A DNA stretch of 64,000 bases from Typha latifolia (GCA_019914945.1 CM034100.1:17867096-17931095); one strand, 5' to 3'. Numbered from the stretch's first letter, positions 1-11,280 are shown. Notes: generated by a model not told the origin, from the sequence alone. Translations and numbers: made by a program.

Positions 1-284
1 GAGGACGGACTCGTTTTCCAAGCGAGAGGCTTGGAATTATTAAATTACATCCATGCACGGGTTTCTTCACGACGGTGTCCTGATCACTTTCCTGCACCAT
101 AGAAACAGGAAAACGATAATTATACATACATATATATAGCTGGTCTCAGGATTTATTTAGCTGTGTGGGAGAACTTTCCTTTATTATTTCACCCCACGTA
201 TAAGCAACGATCGATTTCAGTGAACTTTACAATTATTTTACCTTTATTACCTTTGTTTTTAATGAGCCTATAAGCTTCATATTG

Positions 285-690
285 TATTAGAAGTTTCAAG
301 TTTATTCATAAAATGTTTGATAATTTTGTAGGATCACTCATTGCATTGCAGATACATGAATTAGCTGATTCATGTGATTTAGGCGATTCAGGATTACTAA
401 ACAGATCCGAAACTAGCAGGAAGTAGATGGAAGCATAGATTCAGAAAAACACCAACTTAGAAAACAAACTTCATCTGAACACTCGACTATGACTAAAAGC
501 TACAAGATAAGAAGAAAACACAGTTTGGATTTTTCAAAAAGATACTCCACCTGATTTGATTTTATAGTCGAGAAAGCTATGTTTTCACTTCTTCCCTTTT
601 TATAGATTCCCTGCATCAGAGAGGAAGAGTCAACGGTAATTATTTTATAATCAAAGACTACAACCATAAGATTCTCAGAATTCATCAAAT
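285..690 (-). pseudogene. Relic of an RPL19 gene 3' end (intron, last exon, 3' flank)
   Basis: This stretch aligns by eye, with substitutions and indels, to about 12490-12895, the 3' end of the intact L19e gene on the same strand. Shared blocks include GAATTAGCTGATTCA (358-372 and 12542-12556), the GAAGTAGATGGAA block, CTCGACTATGA, and CACTTCTTCCCTTT. Positions 585-610 match the 25-nt last coding exon of the L19e gene (12800-12824) with one extra base, preceded by an AG acceptor (611-613). The homology fades near 690, inside the last intron, just before the stop codon of the neighbouring unknown gene. No upstream L19e exons are present here. The relic therefore looks like a truncated local duplicate. 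Confidence 0.7.
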
Positions 691-729
691 TTGGCATAGC
701 CCATGAATGACAACAGAGGGAGAGTACCT

Positions 730-2712
730 TCAAAATCTTAGCGCATTTTTGTAAGATTTCAGAAAGGCCGTGAGAGCTTCAAACTTTACGCCAAAGCTGC
801 AGAACTTGTCATGCCCATCCAACACACGGATACAGCCGTTGATAGATATCACATTGCACCCAGTCAGTTGTTTCACCTTCTTAACTGCAAAGCATGGGCA
901 TAAAATTTTATAAGTGGCTCAGCACATCTTCATCACAAGCATCCACAACAAGAAAGCAACATGCAGAAATGAATCTGTAATCGAAGCAGACACGCTTCAA
1001 CCTGCAGATTCTTGGCTGTTTCTAAGGGTTCTTTTTTGGTCATATGCCTTTGCGCAGATGAAGAAGTCAATAGACAGTGAGACATGTTGCAAAATTTTCT
1101 CAAGAAGTTTGGTCTCTTCAGCATTTGGTGGAGCATAGACATCTGAACTTCCAATATCTTCCAAGACTCTTAAGATACTCTCCAATATTCCTGCATTACT
1201 TTCGCATTCTTTGGAAGCTACAGCATTGTTATCTATCTTAGACTCAGCTTCAAAGTTGGCAGAAACTGCACAAAGGAGGGAAGCATAAAAACATCAAGTT
1301 ATAGTGAAAAAGGGACAATATCACAATTTTAACGCCATACCAATATCAGAATTAGCAATCACACAATATAGGCACTAAAACCGCAATATTTACCACCTAG
1401 TTTCAACAGCACTTGATGTCACACAAACATTTACATAAGAGCGAAGCAACCAACATACTGCAGAGTAACACATACAAGAATGACAGTGAAAGTAGAGCAT
1501 AGAAATCATCTTCCACTTATGGTGGCATGATATTCAAGCACAGTTTGCTATGTTCCTATTTACTCCTATTACAGGATGATGGTTGCTTTTACAAGATATC
1601 AAAGAAATATAGACCATTTTAAACCTTCTTTTTCTTGTTTCCCCTACAAATCATACTCCACTCAGCCTACGACTCTTCAAGTCTTCATTGATCAATTCTA
1701 GGTCCTGACCCTGCTCCAAGGCTCAGCACTTTTAAGACCATAAGGCCATGAAACAATATACGAAACAAGCATAACATATTTTGAGACTGAGACATATTAT
1801 AATATATTAAAAGAGAATTGCAGGTAGAAAATCCATTTTAGAACAAATGACTCGCCAGAACCTAAAAGAGAGAGTGCATCCACAGCTTGCCACCCAATGC
1901 TCCTGAAATCTCTATAACATGCATCTGTCTCCATATATAAGTATACATCAGTCATGTTATCAGCAAGCATACTAAGAAATGTATGTGTCTGAAACACAAT
2001 TAGTAGAGATTGGTCAAGAACATTCATATATTGCACAAAATTCTCAGTTGAAGCTCTGCATTTCGCTGTCAATGTCTTTAGAAAGTTTTCAAGATCATCT
2101 CCAAACTGTTCCAATAAACTGTCCAAAGGCTCGTCTATTGCTAACTTCTCTAGAACTTCCTGTGAAATTCTCATACAGTATCCCTCCAAATCATCAATGT
2201 AATTCACCAGTTTCTTGAGGAGAAAATAAAAAAGTTGCTGCGACAGTATATCTGAAAACATGTGCTCCTCACCTGACAAAAATATCAGAAATCGATGAAG
2301 TCATAAAACTAAAGGGCATCTGATGTAACATTTCGACATACATTAAAGCAAAGTCAAAGAGAAAAAGAATGACATGGAAGTATTTACAAAGAAATCGATG
2401 ATAACACAACTTACTAGTTTACTCGAAGCAATCCAGCATTTACAAAGCAAAAGGACATAAATAAGCACCCCAGAGTAGGTCTAGCTAGTAACAAAACAAA
2501 CAGATTTTGGTTGATTCAATCTCCACTTCCTTTTAAAAGAGTAGACTGTCCATGCCCAGATATTTATGAACATAATATACTTTTATTTGCTATAAGAGGA
2601 ATATTAGACAAAGCTGAATATCTCAGGTAGAACGATAGTTCTAACTTCTAAGAAAGAACATCAACAATAACAAAGCTTTAATAAATTTACCTCTACTTCC
2701 AGCTGAAGACAT
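730..2712 (-). CDS. Conserved-looking protein of unknown function, four exons
   Basis: Exons on the minus strand are 2691-2712, 1862-2272, 1002-1265 and 730-884. Phases agree throughout and give about 283 residues from MSSAGSRG to KSYKNALRF. I do not recognise the family. The protein is mostly predicted helix: the N-terminal part is rich in Leu, Phe and acidic residues (FLLKKLVNYIDDLEG), the middle is acidic and probably flexible, and the C-terminal 50 residues look compact (VKKVKQLTGCNVISINGCI, then a VLDGHDKF stretch). No signal peptide, membrane segment or catalytic motif is visible. The donor of exon 2 (AG|GTTCTG) is the weakest call; an extra intron in that exon is possible. Its 3' flank is a relic of an L19e gene, so the transcript end may have been borrowed. 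Confidence 0.6.
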
Positions 2713-3724
2713 TGGCAGCACTTTTGTCAGTACATCCACATAGGAAGCGAAGAGTGGACTTCCAAAAGAGATTCTAGGGTTTCGGTAAAGAGTGGAAGAG
2801 ATCAGCCATATTGATGGCGCTTCGTTTTTATCTTCTAAGGACGAGGCAAAATGAGTTCAATTTGAAGCAGAGCATGATAGTGATGGTGAAGCATGGCCAT
2901 ATATCGAATGAGAATTTAGAGCTTTGATGTGAATTCGGTTAGGTCAAATCACATTAGAGGCATTGGACTTATTAGGTCGAGTCCATTATCTTAGCTTAGT
3001 AGATTTCTATTTCAGTTAGATCAATTTCTATTTCAGCTTATTATGACTTAAGTTATTTAATTAATTAGTTGTGGGTCTTATTTTCTTAACTGATTTGGGT
3101 TTATTTCCCCCCTTCTAAACCTAACCAACTTCCCTTGAGCTCTAGTCACTGACTATCCCTCTAGTCTTTTAGGGTCGTCAACACTCGCCCCCGTTGTCTC
3201 TCTCTGCTCCGACCAGCCATCTCCACCACCGCGCCCCACCGGCACCTTCACGTCATAGCCACCGCAGCCGGGGAGGATGAACTCGGGGACTGTCAGCGTA
3301 CAGCTAGTCGTACATGGATAGATTGAACAATCCATTAGTGTGGTCGCGTGGTCCGGAGACTTTGGATTGAGTACTTTGTACTATGCCGAGTATGGTAACA
3401 CTGGGGAGAATGGAGTGGCTTATTCAAGTGCACTGCTTTGAAAGTTCTTATATTGGAGGGATTGATTTGAATAATTTGAACAATAAAGATGTAATAATTG
3501 TGGAATCCAACTCCATTTTCACTTTTCACTACTCCACTCTAAATTAAGTCTAGACTCTGGAGTCTGGAGACTACCGCCTCTTTCATCCACCACATTCTCG
3601 AATCACCACGTGTCACGCATTTCTCACTTCCACCGCTCTAGTCTTCTCTAGAATATAGATTTATTCTATATATATATATATAAACCGACTGAGATCTCAA
3701 AGTAATCTCAGCAATGATAAAAAG
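2713..3724. other. Intergenic region, divergent promoters
   Basis: This lies between two divergently transcribed genes. It contains a GC-rich patch at about 3170-3310 with no convincing open frame, flanked by AT-rich DNA. Apart from the TATA tract near 3667 I see nothing functional. Confidence 0.5.
3667..3683 (+). promoter_or_regulatory. TATA-rich core promoter of the 3.7-kb gene
   Basis: An alternating TA run ending in TATAAA lies 42-58 bp upstream of the ATG at 3725, a usual plant TATA position for a short leader. It could also be just a microsatellite. Confidence 0.4.
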
Positions 3725-4516
3725 ATGCAATCCATAGCAGTGACGCTCCGATCTCTGCGCCTCTACTCCGCCACTACGCGGACGTCCCTCCTCCCCCTCG
3801 TACGTGCCTCCTCCACGTCCGCCACCACCATCAACACAACCAATTGCGAAGCCGCCGGAGCAGGAGACCCAGCCGTACACTCCGGCGAACCGCCCGAGGA
3901 TAGTTACCCCGACAAACCGGCAAAGTTCTCCGGCGCCGAGGCGCACCAGCAGAAAGACCAAAACGCCCCTCCATCCCCCAGCACCCCACCATTACCAACT
4001 ACCAAGGACGCGAAGGAGAACGCCTCACCCTTTTCCCCCTCCCAAAAACTCGAGTCCCACGAAGTGATACCTCCGGATGCTGCCTCATTCCAGCAGAAGA
4101 GAAGGAGACTCTCTCACGTGGCTGCGCTAGATGACGTGTCATGCGTCGGGGCAGATGGGTCCTCGCTGACACGCGTCGGCGCGTCGGTAGAAGAGGTAGA
4201 CGATGACGTGGAGGAATACAGGAGGTACTATGAGGATCACAAGCCGTCGCCGCTGTCGGAGATCGAGATGGCGGACACGCGCAAGCCTATCACGAGGTCG
4301 ACGGACGGGAGCGCGAGCGACCGGGCGATGGCGGGGGAGGAGGGGATGGGGGTGATGGCGGAGGAGACGATGGATGATGCGCTGGCGAGGGCGGAGTCGA
4401 TGTTCCGTGAGAAGGCCCAGAGGGGGGATCCGGAATGGCCGCACTCGAGGGCCCTCGCGAGGATGCTGGAGGAGAGGGACAGAGAAGAAGGTGGGCTCCA
4501 TGTTGTTGGACTTTGA
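3725..4516 (+). CDS. Uncharacterised plant protein, possibly mitochondrial, intronless
   Basis: A single 263-residue open frame. The first 30 or so residues (MQSIAVTLRSLRLYSATTRT...) are rich in Arg, Ser and Thr with no acidic residue, which fits a mitochondrial presequence. Residues about 40-105 are Pro/Ser/Thr-rich and probably disordered. The C-terminal half is acidic and carries EYRRYYEDHKPSPLSEIE followed by MADTRKPIT, which looks like the conserved core of a plant family of unknown function; this is from memory of similar sequences and was not searched. The end is charged helix (ALARMLEERDREEGG). GC content is far above the surroundings, as in many monocot intronless genes. The opposite-strand frames here are shadows. 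Confidence 0.65.
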   Translation: MQSIAVTLRSLRLYSATTRTSLLPLVRASSTSATTINTTNCEAAGAGDPAVHSGEPPEDSYPDKPAKFSGAEAHQQKDQNAPPSPSTPPLPTTKDAKENASPFSPSQKLESHEVIPPDAASFQQKRRRLSHVAALDDVSCVGADGSSLTRVGASVEEVDDDVEEYRRYYEDHKPSPLSEIEMADTRKPITRSTDGSASDRAMAGEEGMGVMAEETMDDALARAESMFREKAQRGDPEWPHSRALARMLEERDREEGGLHVVGL

Positions 4517-5235
4517 GTTAATGTTGTTATTATGTGATATTTGTAGTTTCGAGTTAACCAAGTAATAATAATAATAATAGCAGTAGTTATTATATTTATA
4601 TATTGGATAATGTTAAATTGTCTCTTTTTTTTGTGTGTGTGTGCAGTGGTGGTCCCAATTATTTTGTTTAAAAAAGAAGAGTCTTAGTTAACTACGTGAC
4701 AGAGGTAATGATAAACTAAAAGTTGGTCTATGTTTATTAACAAAAATTAATAGTTATATCTCGGAGGACATTACGTGGTCTCCAAGAATTATCCATAGTA
4801 TAATTAGTACGCAGGAGTTGGTACTTATTTGTTAATGACGTTCTTCTCATCTTTTAGCTATATATCCGAACCAGAACGCGCTTACAATATGACTATTAAT
4901 TTTTCTATGTTGTTTTGCATGTTATCATTACTCCCCACTGTGGAATATAGATCCCAATTTCTCTATCTAATCATTACTCAATTATTGGCCTTTAGTTATT
5001 TTAGCGGAATAATTTTTTATTGATACTCTTGCAACGTGTTAAATACGACCCAAAGTGTTTACAGTAAAGATATGATAAAAAAAAAATATATATATAGAGT
5101 GAACTGAAAAGAATAGTTATAGAAGATGGAGAAGGGGCTAAAATAAAGAGAAGCGATGAGATTAATTAGACTGCACAAAAAGGGGGAAATTTTGGTAGAG
5201 AAATAACAATTGCAAGACTTAATTTTCCCTCCCAA
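4517..5235. other. AT-rich intergenic DNA
   Basis: It lies downstream of both flanking convergent genes and contains a short TG microsatellite near 4632-4643. No gene is visible. Confidence 0.5.
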
Positions 5236-5715
5236 TTAGCATTGTTGTGATATTATTGTATCACGGCACAAGGGGCAGGTCAGTCTCTTGTCTAACCACA
5301 TATCAATGCAACATTTATGAAACCAATGGTTACATCTTGGAAGCAGCCTGCATCTCTCCCCTTCTTCCAACTCCCCTTGGCATATAGCACAATCCATCTT
5401 CTTCTCCTCGCTCGTCGTCGCCGGACGGGAGAACTCGAAGACCGGCAGACTCGCGAGGATCTCCAATTTCCGATTGCCATCACCTAATGATGTTAGATTG
5501 TTGTCGGGTCGACTGTCGTTGCTGCTGCTGTCTTCGCGCGAGGAGAGCAGGCAACGGTAGCAGTAGAGGCAGGAGAGGAGCGAGAAGGAGGTCACGAAGG
5601 CGGTGATGATTATCACGTCGGCGGAATTGAGATGGAGACGGTGAGAGCTACCGGAGCTCGGCGAGAGGTCATAATTCGCCATAGCTTGGAGATAGGGATA
5701 TATAGCGTAGTACAT
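5236..5715 (-). CDS. RING-H2 finger protein, ATL family (copy 1)
   Basis: Intronless, 159 residues, the usual compact ATL layout of membrane-anchored E3 ubiquitin ligases. A hydrophobic segment at about residues 33-52 (VIIITAFVTSFSLLSCLYCY) should span the membrane. The SLPVF motif of ATLs follows (ILASLPVFEFS). The RING-H2 domain near the C terminus has CAIC, then 15 residues, CNHWFHKCC, then CPLC, giving C-x2-C-x15-C-x-H-x2-H-x2-C-x10-C-x2-C, with the ATL-typical Pro before the third Cys and the Trp after it (IDMWL). The RING would bind an E2; the substrate is unknown. It is the first of three same-strand ATL genes, so it arose by tandem duplication or belongs to an old cluster. Confidence 0.88.
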   Translation of the reverse strand: MYYAIYPYLQAMANYDLSPSSGSSHRLHLNSADVIIITAFVTSFSLLSCLYCYRCLLSSREDSSSNDSRPDNNLTSLGDGNRKLEILASLPVFEFSRPATTSEEKKMDCAICQGELEEGERCRLLPRCNHWFHKCCIDMWLDKRLTCPLCRDTIISQQC

Positions 5716-6070
5716 TTATCGGTTTTATTGAAGGGAATTAGAGAAAACGACGTCCGAACTGCCTACCTCGTGCCAGTTAGGAGATAATTAAACAGGAAGA
5801 AGAATATAGGCAAGGAAGCGGGCTTTCTACGTCATTTCATTATCCATATATGTTGCATCTTAACAATAGATAAATAGAATTATATTATAGAAGTTCAATT
5901 CGGCTGGGAGTGCTAAGAAACTTCCATTTTCATAGAAATGTTCAACTTTGAGATCGAATACCTCTTATTCAAATGCTTCGTTTAAATAAAAAAATCGCAA
6001 ATATATACAAGAATCAAATTATATCAACAAGCTGATCACGAATAATTAATAAGGTCGATCCACCTCCCCC

Positions 6071-6547
6071 TCACCCGGCTAACTCGTCGTTCTCCGACCT
6101 AACGTTGACTCGGCAAAGCGGGCAAGTCGAATGCGAGCTGAACCACATGTCAATGCATTCGACGTGGTAAGTATGGTAACAATTCGGTAGGAGACGTCCT
6201 TGCTCGCCCTCTTCAAACTCCATTGTACATATTGTGCACTCGAGTCTCTCCTCATGGGCGATAGAAGAGTAGACAAAGATTGGAAGTGATGAGAGGACTT
6301 CCATATCAAGCCTAGCATCGCCGGCCGACGAGCTTGCGGCAACGACGGCTCGGTTGCGCCGAATCTGGCCTTCGATTTTCCTGATGTAGCAGCAGAATGT
6401 TAGGATGATGAAACCAAAAAGGACCATCAAGATGGCGAATATTATCTTGGATTGTGTGGTGAAGGGGCCATCGTATGGGGGAGATGGTGGGCCTGAGTAA
6501 ACATCAATAGAGACAACTTCCTTTGAAGACATGGGAGTTGAGTTCAA
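6071..6547 (-). CDS. RING-H2 finger protein, ATL family (copy 2)
   Basis: Intronless, 158 residues. One strong membrane segment (IIFAILMVLFGFIILTFCCY, about residues 34-53) is followed by basic residues (IRKIEGQIRRNR), so the RING probably faces the cytosol. The SLPIF motif precedes the RING-H2 domain: CTIC, 15 residues, CYHTYHVEC, then CPLC, with all eight zinc ligands present. Predicted E3 ubiquitin ligase; substrate unknown. It resembles copies 1 and 3 mainly in the RING and the SLPxF motif; the N termini have diverged. A GA-rich run lies just upstream of the ATG (about 6575-6592). Confidence 0.88.
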   Translation of the reverse strand: MNSTPMSSKEVVSIDVYSGPPSPPYDGPFTTQSKIIFAILMVLFGFIILTFCCYIRKIEGQIRRNRAVVAASSSAGDARLDMEVLSSLPIFVYSSIAHEERLECTICTMEFEEGEQGRLLPNCYHTYHVECIDMWFSSHSTCPLCRVNVRSENDELAG

Positions 6548-7200
6548 AGGATTTAGGGATTGGAATTGTAATATTAGAGAGAGAGAGAGAGGAGACCGAC
6601 CTTGCTGAAGGAAGAAAAAAGAGAGTTAACAGAACATACTCAATTCAAGAGGGGGGTTGACCTTGCTATGTTGCTTTCAATTGACTTTGCTAGAATCTTT
6701 ATGGTTGACATCTTCAAAGTTGCTAGTTATGTAATAGACTTAATTACAAACTCCCAAATCTTGACCTTGTATTTCCATGAAGTAGCTAGTTGGGCCGGAT
6801 CAAAATCTAGTTGGACCAAAACAGTGGATTCCAAGACGAAGCAATTGTGCTGACTTGCAGTTGCTTTGGTTGGGCTCAGACAGACGTTGGAGTTGATAAC
6901 TATGTTTGGCATCGCCTCAACTTAATTTTATCAATCTCCTCCATATGCAGAGAGATGTCATTTTGGGTAGATTATTAATAATTTGATAGCGTCTGGTAGT
7001 CACCCAGAATAAATTCCAACGAGTATAGCATCTCTTGCATTAGATCCACATAGACCCGGTTAGAAACGAGTGTATTTAGAAGATTGGGATTAGGTGAGAT
7101 CCGATTCTATGCATGCTGATCACATCATGTTAATATATTGATTCCATGCATCTAATAGTTTTAGTTAGAGATTCAATCCCCTCATCCGAAGGAATCTTCA
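6548..7200. other. Upstream region of ATL copy 2
   Basis: It holds a short GA microsatellite near 6575-6592. No coding structure is supported. Confidence 0.4.
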
Positions 7201-8130
7201 TCAACTCATTGGCAACTTCAGCATGGATCACCCGGAAATGAAGCTTCAACGGGATGTGAATAGGAGCTTAAAGAGCTCATGAAAAGCCTCTCTAATGCGG
7301 TTTGAGTGTTGCATCCAGACATCCTCTTGAACTTCGAGCTGGTAGATACTTCTCAATCCAAATCATTCCCCTGGACTAGACGGTCTAATCGCACGCTTCT
7401 ATCACCTTCTCTGGCCAGATTTAAAGTCTATCGTTTGTACCAAGGTATTATTTTGCCATGGGGCAGTTGGATAAGGCTCTGAATAGATCTAGTATAGTCC
7501 TCATTCTAAAGAAAAACTCTCATTCGACTGTTACAAATTAACGACTAGTAAACCTTTGCAACACAAGCTACAAAATCATCTCTAAGCTCATAGCTAGCAG
7601 AATCAAGCCAATATTGAATGAGCTTATCAACCAAGCCCAGAATGCTTTCATCTATGGCAGATAAATCTTGCACAACCAAAGTCTTTGCCAAGAGATCAAT
7701 AATCTAAAAGCCTCCAAATCCAAACAAGGTGAATTCATGATCAAAGTAGATCTTTCAAAAGCATTCAATCGGATGGAGTGGTGTTTCCTCAAGGATTGCT
7801 TAAGAATATATGGTTTCCTGGATGATTTTTAAGATCGAGTGCTCCTTTGCATAGCTACTAGCCTACTACATCTCTCACGATGGACATCAATGGTCAGTAT
7901 GAAGGCTCCTTCGATCCCTCAAAAGGATTGTGTCAAGGATGCCCTCTAAGTGCATATCTTTTTTTATTTTTTATTTATTTTTATCTTAGGCTCCAATCTC
8001 TCACTAATATTAGAAAAGGAGCAAAGAGTCAAAAGTCTGAAGGGCATCAAATTGGCTAGAAGACCTCCAACCCTTACCCACATTATGTTTGTAGATGACC
8101 TCTAAGAACTTGAAGAAAGCCATAAACCAA
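7200..8130 (+). mobile_element. Degenerate LINE (non-LTR retrotransposon) reverse transcriptase remnant
   Basis: Translation across frames on the plus strand recovers reverse-transcriptase blocks in the expected order for plant L1-clade elements: a stretch like ISKLIASRIKPILNELI (about 7580-7630), then INQAQNAFIYGR (7630-7662), FMIKVDLSKAFNRMEW (7736-7782, the catalytic block A), GLCQGCPLSAYLF (7926-7964, the RQGxPLSP-like block) and THIMFVDDL (8078-8104, the FADD-like block). Stops and frameshifts interrupt the frame throughout, so it is dead. No endonuclease domain, poly-A tail or target-site duplication was identified, so the ends are approximate. It lies between ATL copies 2 and 3. Confidence 0.8.
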
Positions 8131-9414
8131 TACTACAAACTATCGGGCAGTGAAACCCATTATTCATGACTGCAAAAATGTTCTCGCCGGCCTCGACTTC
8201 GTTAAGGTTTGTTTCACAAGTCGTTGGAACAACTCAATGTCCCACTCACTAGCTAGTCTTGCTGTAACTCTGGGTGCAAATCACGAATGGACCGACCCAA
8301 CAATGATTCTTATATGTTCCCATGGCCATCAATGAAATTTGAGTCTATGAACTCACTTATCAAAGAAAAAAAGTTACACCCATCCAAATCTAGTAGTCCT
8401 TTAGTGTTCTCTTTTGATGATAACTAGTTATGGATATATGTATGAATCATATATTGACGCACACTCAATAATAATTGCTCTAAGACGGTCGTAATAAATT
8501 CACATTATTAGGTAACTTTTGTGGTGAAATAGGTATGCAAGAATACTTTTGTGTATTGGGACAAGAATAACACTCCTAACGCTTGAAAGTGATAGAAAGA
8601 CGCCACTTTAAATTTATGGGCTTAATTTTTTTTGTATTTATCATTCAAGAGCTTAAAGGTTAGATATGAGTTGGACAAAAAATTAGCCCGAACTCTCTAA
8701 AGACAAACGCACTCGGACCTCACGGGACAACTAGGCCAACATCTTATTAAACAAGTCACATATGAGTCGTTTATCTTATCAAATTACTATACTAAGCTTA
8801 CTGAATCAGATTTTCAAGCTAAATATCGCTGAGCCGATGCTCAAAATTACCACGTTGCTGAACTGATCTTCTTCACTGCTGCACCGCCGAGCTCGCACCA
8901 AATTGCTTAGTCGAATCAAGTTAATATACAGTGAAATAAGTCTAAATAATAGAAGCAATATTTGCACGGTCTATTGACATCCACGGTCGGCTTCCATAAA
9001 CCACATCAAGTATACAATTTTGATATGTGACATTCTGGTCACTAAAAAGTGGCACACTTTTATTTACAAAAAGAAAAAGAAAAGATCTTCCACAGCCGAG
9101 GTTGCAGATGTTTCTTATAATCTCGGTAATCGGGAACTTAGAACTCTCGCAGCAAATTCTTGCAATTAGGAGAATCCAATCCTCATTGGTCACCGTATAC
9201 TTTCTCAAGTCTAGCTCGTCGAGAGATTATCTAACGTGTGTTAAAAACCATCACATAAAAATGATTCCTGGCTGCATGCATGATAGCCCACAAGGTGTTT
9301 GACATATTACCCAAACCCTACAAAGACCTAATATTATCCCACTTCTCACCTTAATTATTATGATAACAGAGTGAAACAACTACTACTATGTAGCTAAAAT
9401 ATTTCAGCCATCGA
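8131..9414. other. Intergenic DNA downstream of ATL copy 3
   Basis: No gene is supported. The left part may include further decayed LINE sequence. The short open frames here have no recognisable content. Confidence 0.4.
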
Positions 9415-9939
9415 TCAAACCAACGCATCCCCAGTTGTTGCAATGCCAACCTGATCACCATCCGAACCCGGTGGCGCCGGAGCCTTGCTTTCGACGGCAG
9501 CGCGGCAAAGCGGGCAAGTGCTGTGGAACTGGAACCACATGTCGACGCATTCGACGTGGAACTTATGGCTACACCTCGGTAGTACCCGACACCTGTCGCC
9601 GTTCTTGACCTCCGACAAGCAGACGGCGCATTCGAGCTTGTCTGCGTCGGTCGTCCCCTCGTGTACCGACACCGGCAGCGACGCGACGACGTGACTGTCG
9701 ACTCTGCGAGCTCTCGGTGAATTGGGAGGCGAGGTGGTGGCTGAGGAAGCGTTGGTATTATTCTCATCACCTGGAGTACTCTTCTTATTCCAGAAGAATC
9801 TCCAAAATAAGAAGTAGATGAGAAGGATGACGGCTATGTTAAGTGTAACGAGAAAAGCTGTTAGCCAACGGCCATGGCCGTGATGGACCCAACTGGGTGG
9901 TCCGGCCGGAGGTGATCCAATTGGGCTTGGGACTGTCAT
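9415..9939 (-). CDS. RING-H2 finger protein, ATL family (copy 3)
   Basis: Intronless, 174 residues. The N terminus is Pro/Gly-rich, followed by a membrane segment at about residues 28-48 (AFLVTLNIAVILLIYFLFWR). A Ser/Thr/Asn-rich linker leads to VVASLPVSV and the RING-H2 domain: CAVC, 15 residues, CSHKFHVEC, then CPLC, with intact zinc ligands and the ATL Pro and Trp positions (LPRC, VDMWF). A low-complexity tail follows. Predicted membrane-bound E3 ubiquitin ligase. A TATA-like CTATAAAC on the minus strand lies about 50 bp upstream (9988-9995). It is separated from copy 2 by a LINE remnant. Confidence 0.88.
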   Translation of the reverse strand: MTVPSPIGSPPAGPPSWVHHGHGRWLTAFLVTLNIAVILLIYFLFWRFFWNKKSTPGDENNTNASSATTSPPNSPRARRVDSHVVASLPVSVHEGTTDADKLECAVCLSEVKNGDRCRVLPRCSHKFHVECVDMWFQFHSTCPLCRAAVESKAPAPPGSDGDQVGIATTGDALV

Positions 9940-10448
9940 CTTTGATCTCTTCGTGGAATGTAGAAAAGAGAGAGACAGAGGTTCTCAGTTTATAGTGTAG
10001 GAGAATGGAATAGAATAAGTAGATTAATTGGAAGGATTAATTGATTTTAATTGGCCTTTTGCTATAGTTGACTCTGGAATTTTGGCATTTTGTTGCTCGT
10101 TTGGCCGATTTATAAATTTTACATACACACACACACATATATATATAGTTTAGAGGAATAAGAAACTATTGGTGGTTAATATAATATGACAAGTTGGGAG
10201 GATGATAACAAGATGCGCTTACCTCTATGGTCGAAAGAAATATTAAAGTGATGTCGAAATTATATACAATTAGTATTTTAATTAATTAAATATCCTCATG
10301 TCACATTGAAACTACTCGAGATTGAATTTTGTGGCTATTAATTTAATTGAACAATGATTGTGACTTGTGAGATTGCAGATATGACCTCCCCCTGAGTAGG
10401 GATCTACTGAATTAAGCCAACAGATTGGCCTTGCCCATGCAATTTGTT

Positions 10449-10449
<1 letters not shown>

Positions 10450-10510
<61 letters not shown>
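10450..10510. repeat. Compound (TA)n(GA)n microsatellite
   Basis: About ten TA units are followed directly by about twenty GA units. It is likely length-polymorphic. Confidence 0.95.
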
Positions 10511-10513
<3 letters not shown>

Positions 10514-11280
10514 ATATAATAATTTTAAAGAGATATTTTTGCTATTTGCCAGCTTTGTGCATCCAAGTCAAAAATTCAATTATAATTATACTATTGACAC
10601 CGCTTGGTCAATCGAAGGTCAAGCCCGAATCCGACTAATAGAACTTGATATTGACTAATTCTTTATAATATTTTTGAGTAAAATTTATTTGAGATGGCAG
10701 CAGGGTGCATGACATGGCATTAAATAGTGACCAACTTGGTGAGGAGAATAATATTCTTTTGGCTGAATCGGATTATTTATGCAATGGGGCCATTGGGATA
10801 TCGACACGTCAGACATTAAATAATCGATTGAATAATCGAGTAGGGCCTTGGGAGATGGACACGTCGGATGGGGTTGCTTTATTTTAGGAGCTGACTTGGA
10901 GGCTTGTGATGTCGATGGTGGCGTGGTGGGTTTACTCACTCCTGCTGGGTTAAAAAAATAACTCGGCTTAGATAATTAATGTTAGTCAATGGATTGGATT
11001 AAGAGGTATTAGATTTAGCTAATCAACGGACACAATTTCTCTTTGGTTTATATGCTTCAAATTTGAATCAAATAAATCACAAAGAAAATGACGATTATCG
11101 TCGGAAGTGGGTTGGTGACTCTCATTTTTCATTGTTAATAAAAAAATTAGAGAAATGGAGATGATAATCGTCAATTAAGTTATATTGTTGATTAAGAACT
11201 TGCTGACAAATAGAAAGGCCCTTTTGTTTTTTTGTTTTTATTCCATTCATCTTGTTTAATGTATCCGAGTGTATCCTTCA

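Noticed and set aside
4139..4561. 140-codon minus-strand frame rich in Arg and Pro
   Set aside because: It is the shadow of the GC-rich plus-strand gene at 3725-4516.
10425..10658. Two overlapping open frames rich in Tyr-Ile and Arg-Glu repeats
   Set aside because: They are translations of the TA/GA microsatellite and have no promoter or family support.
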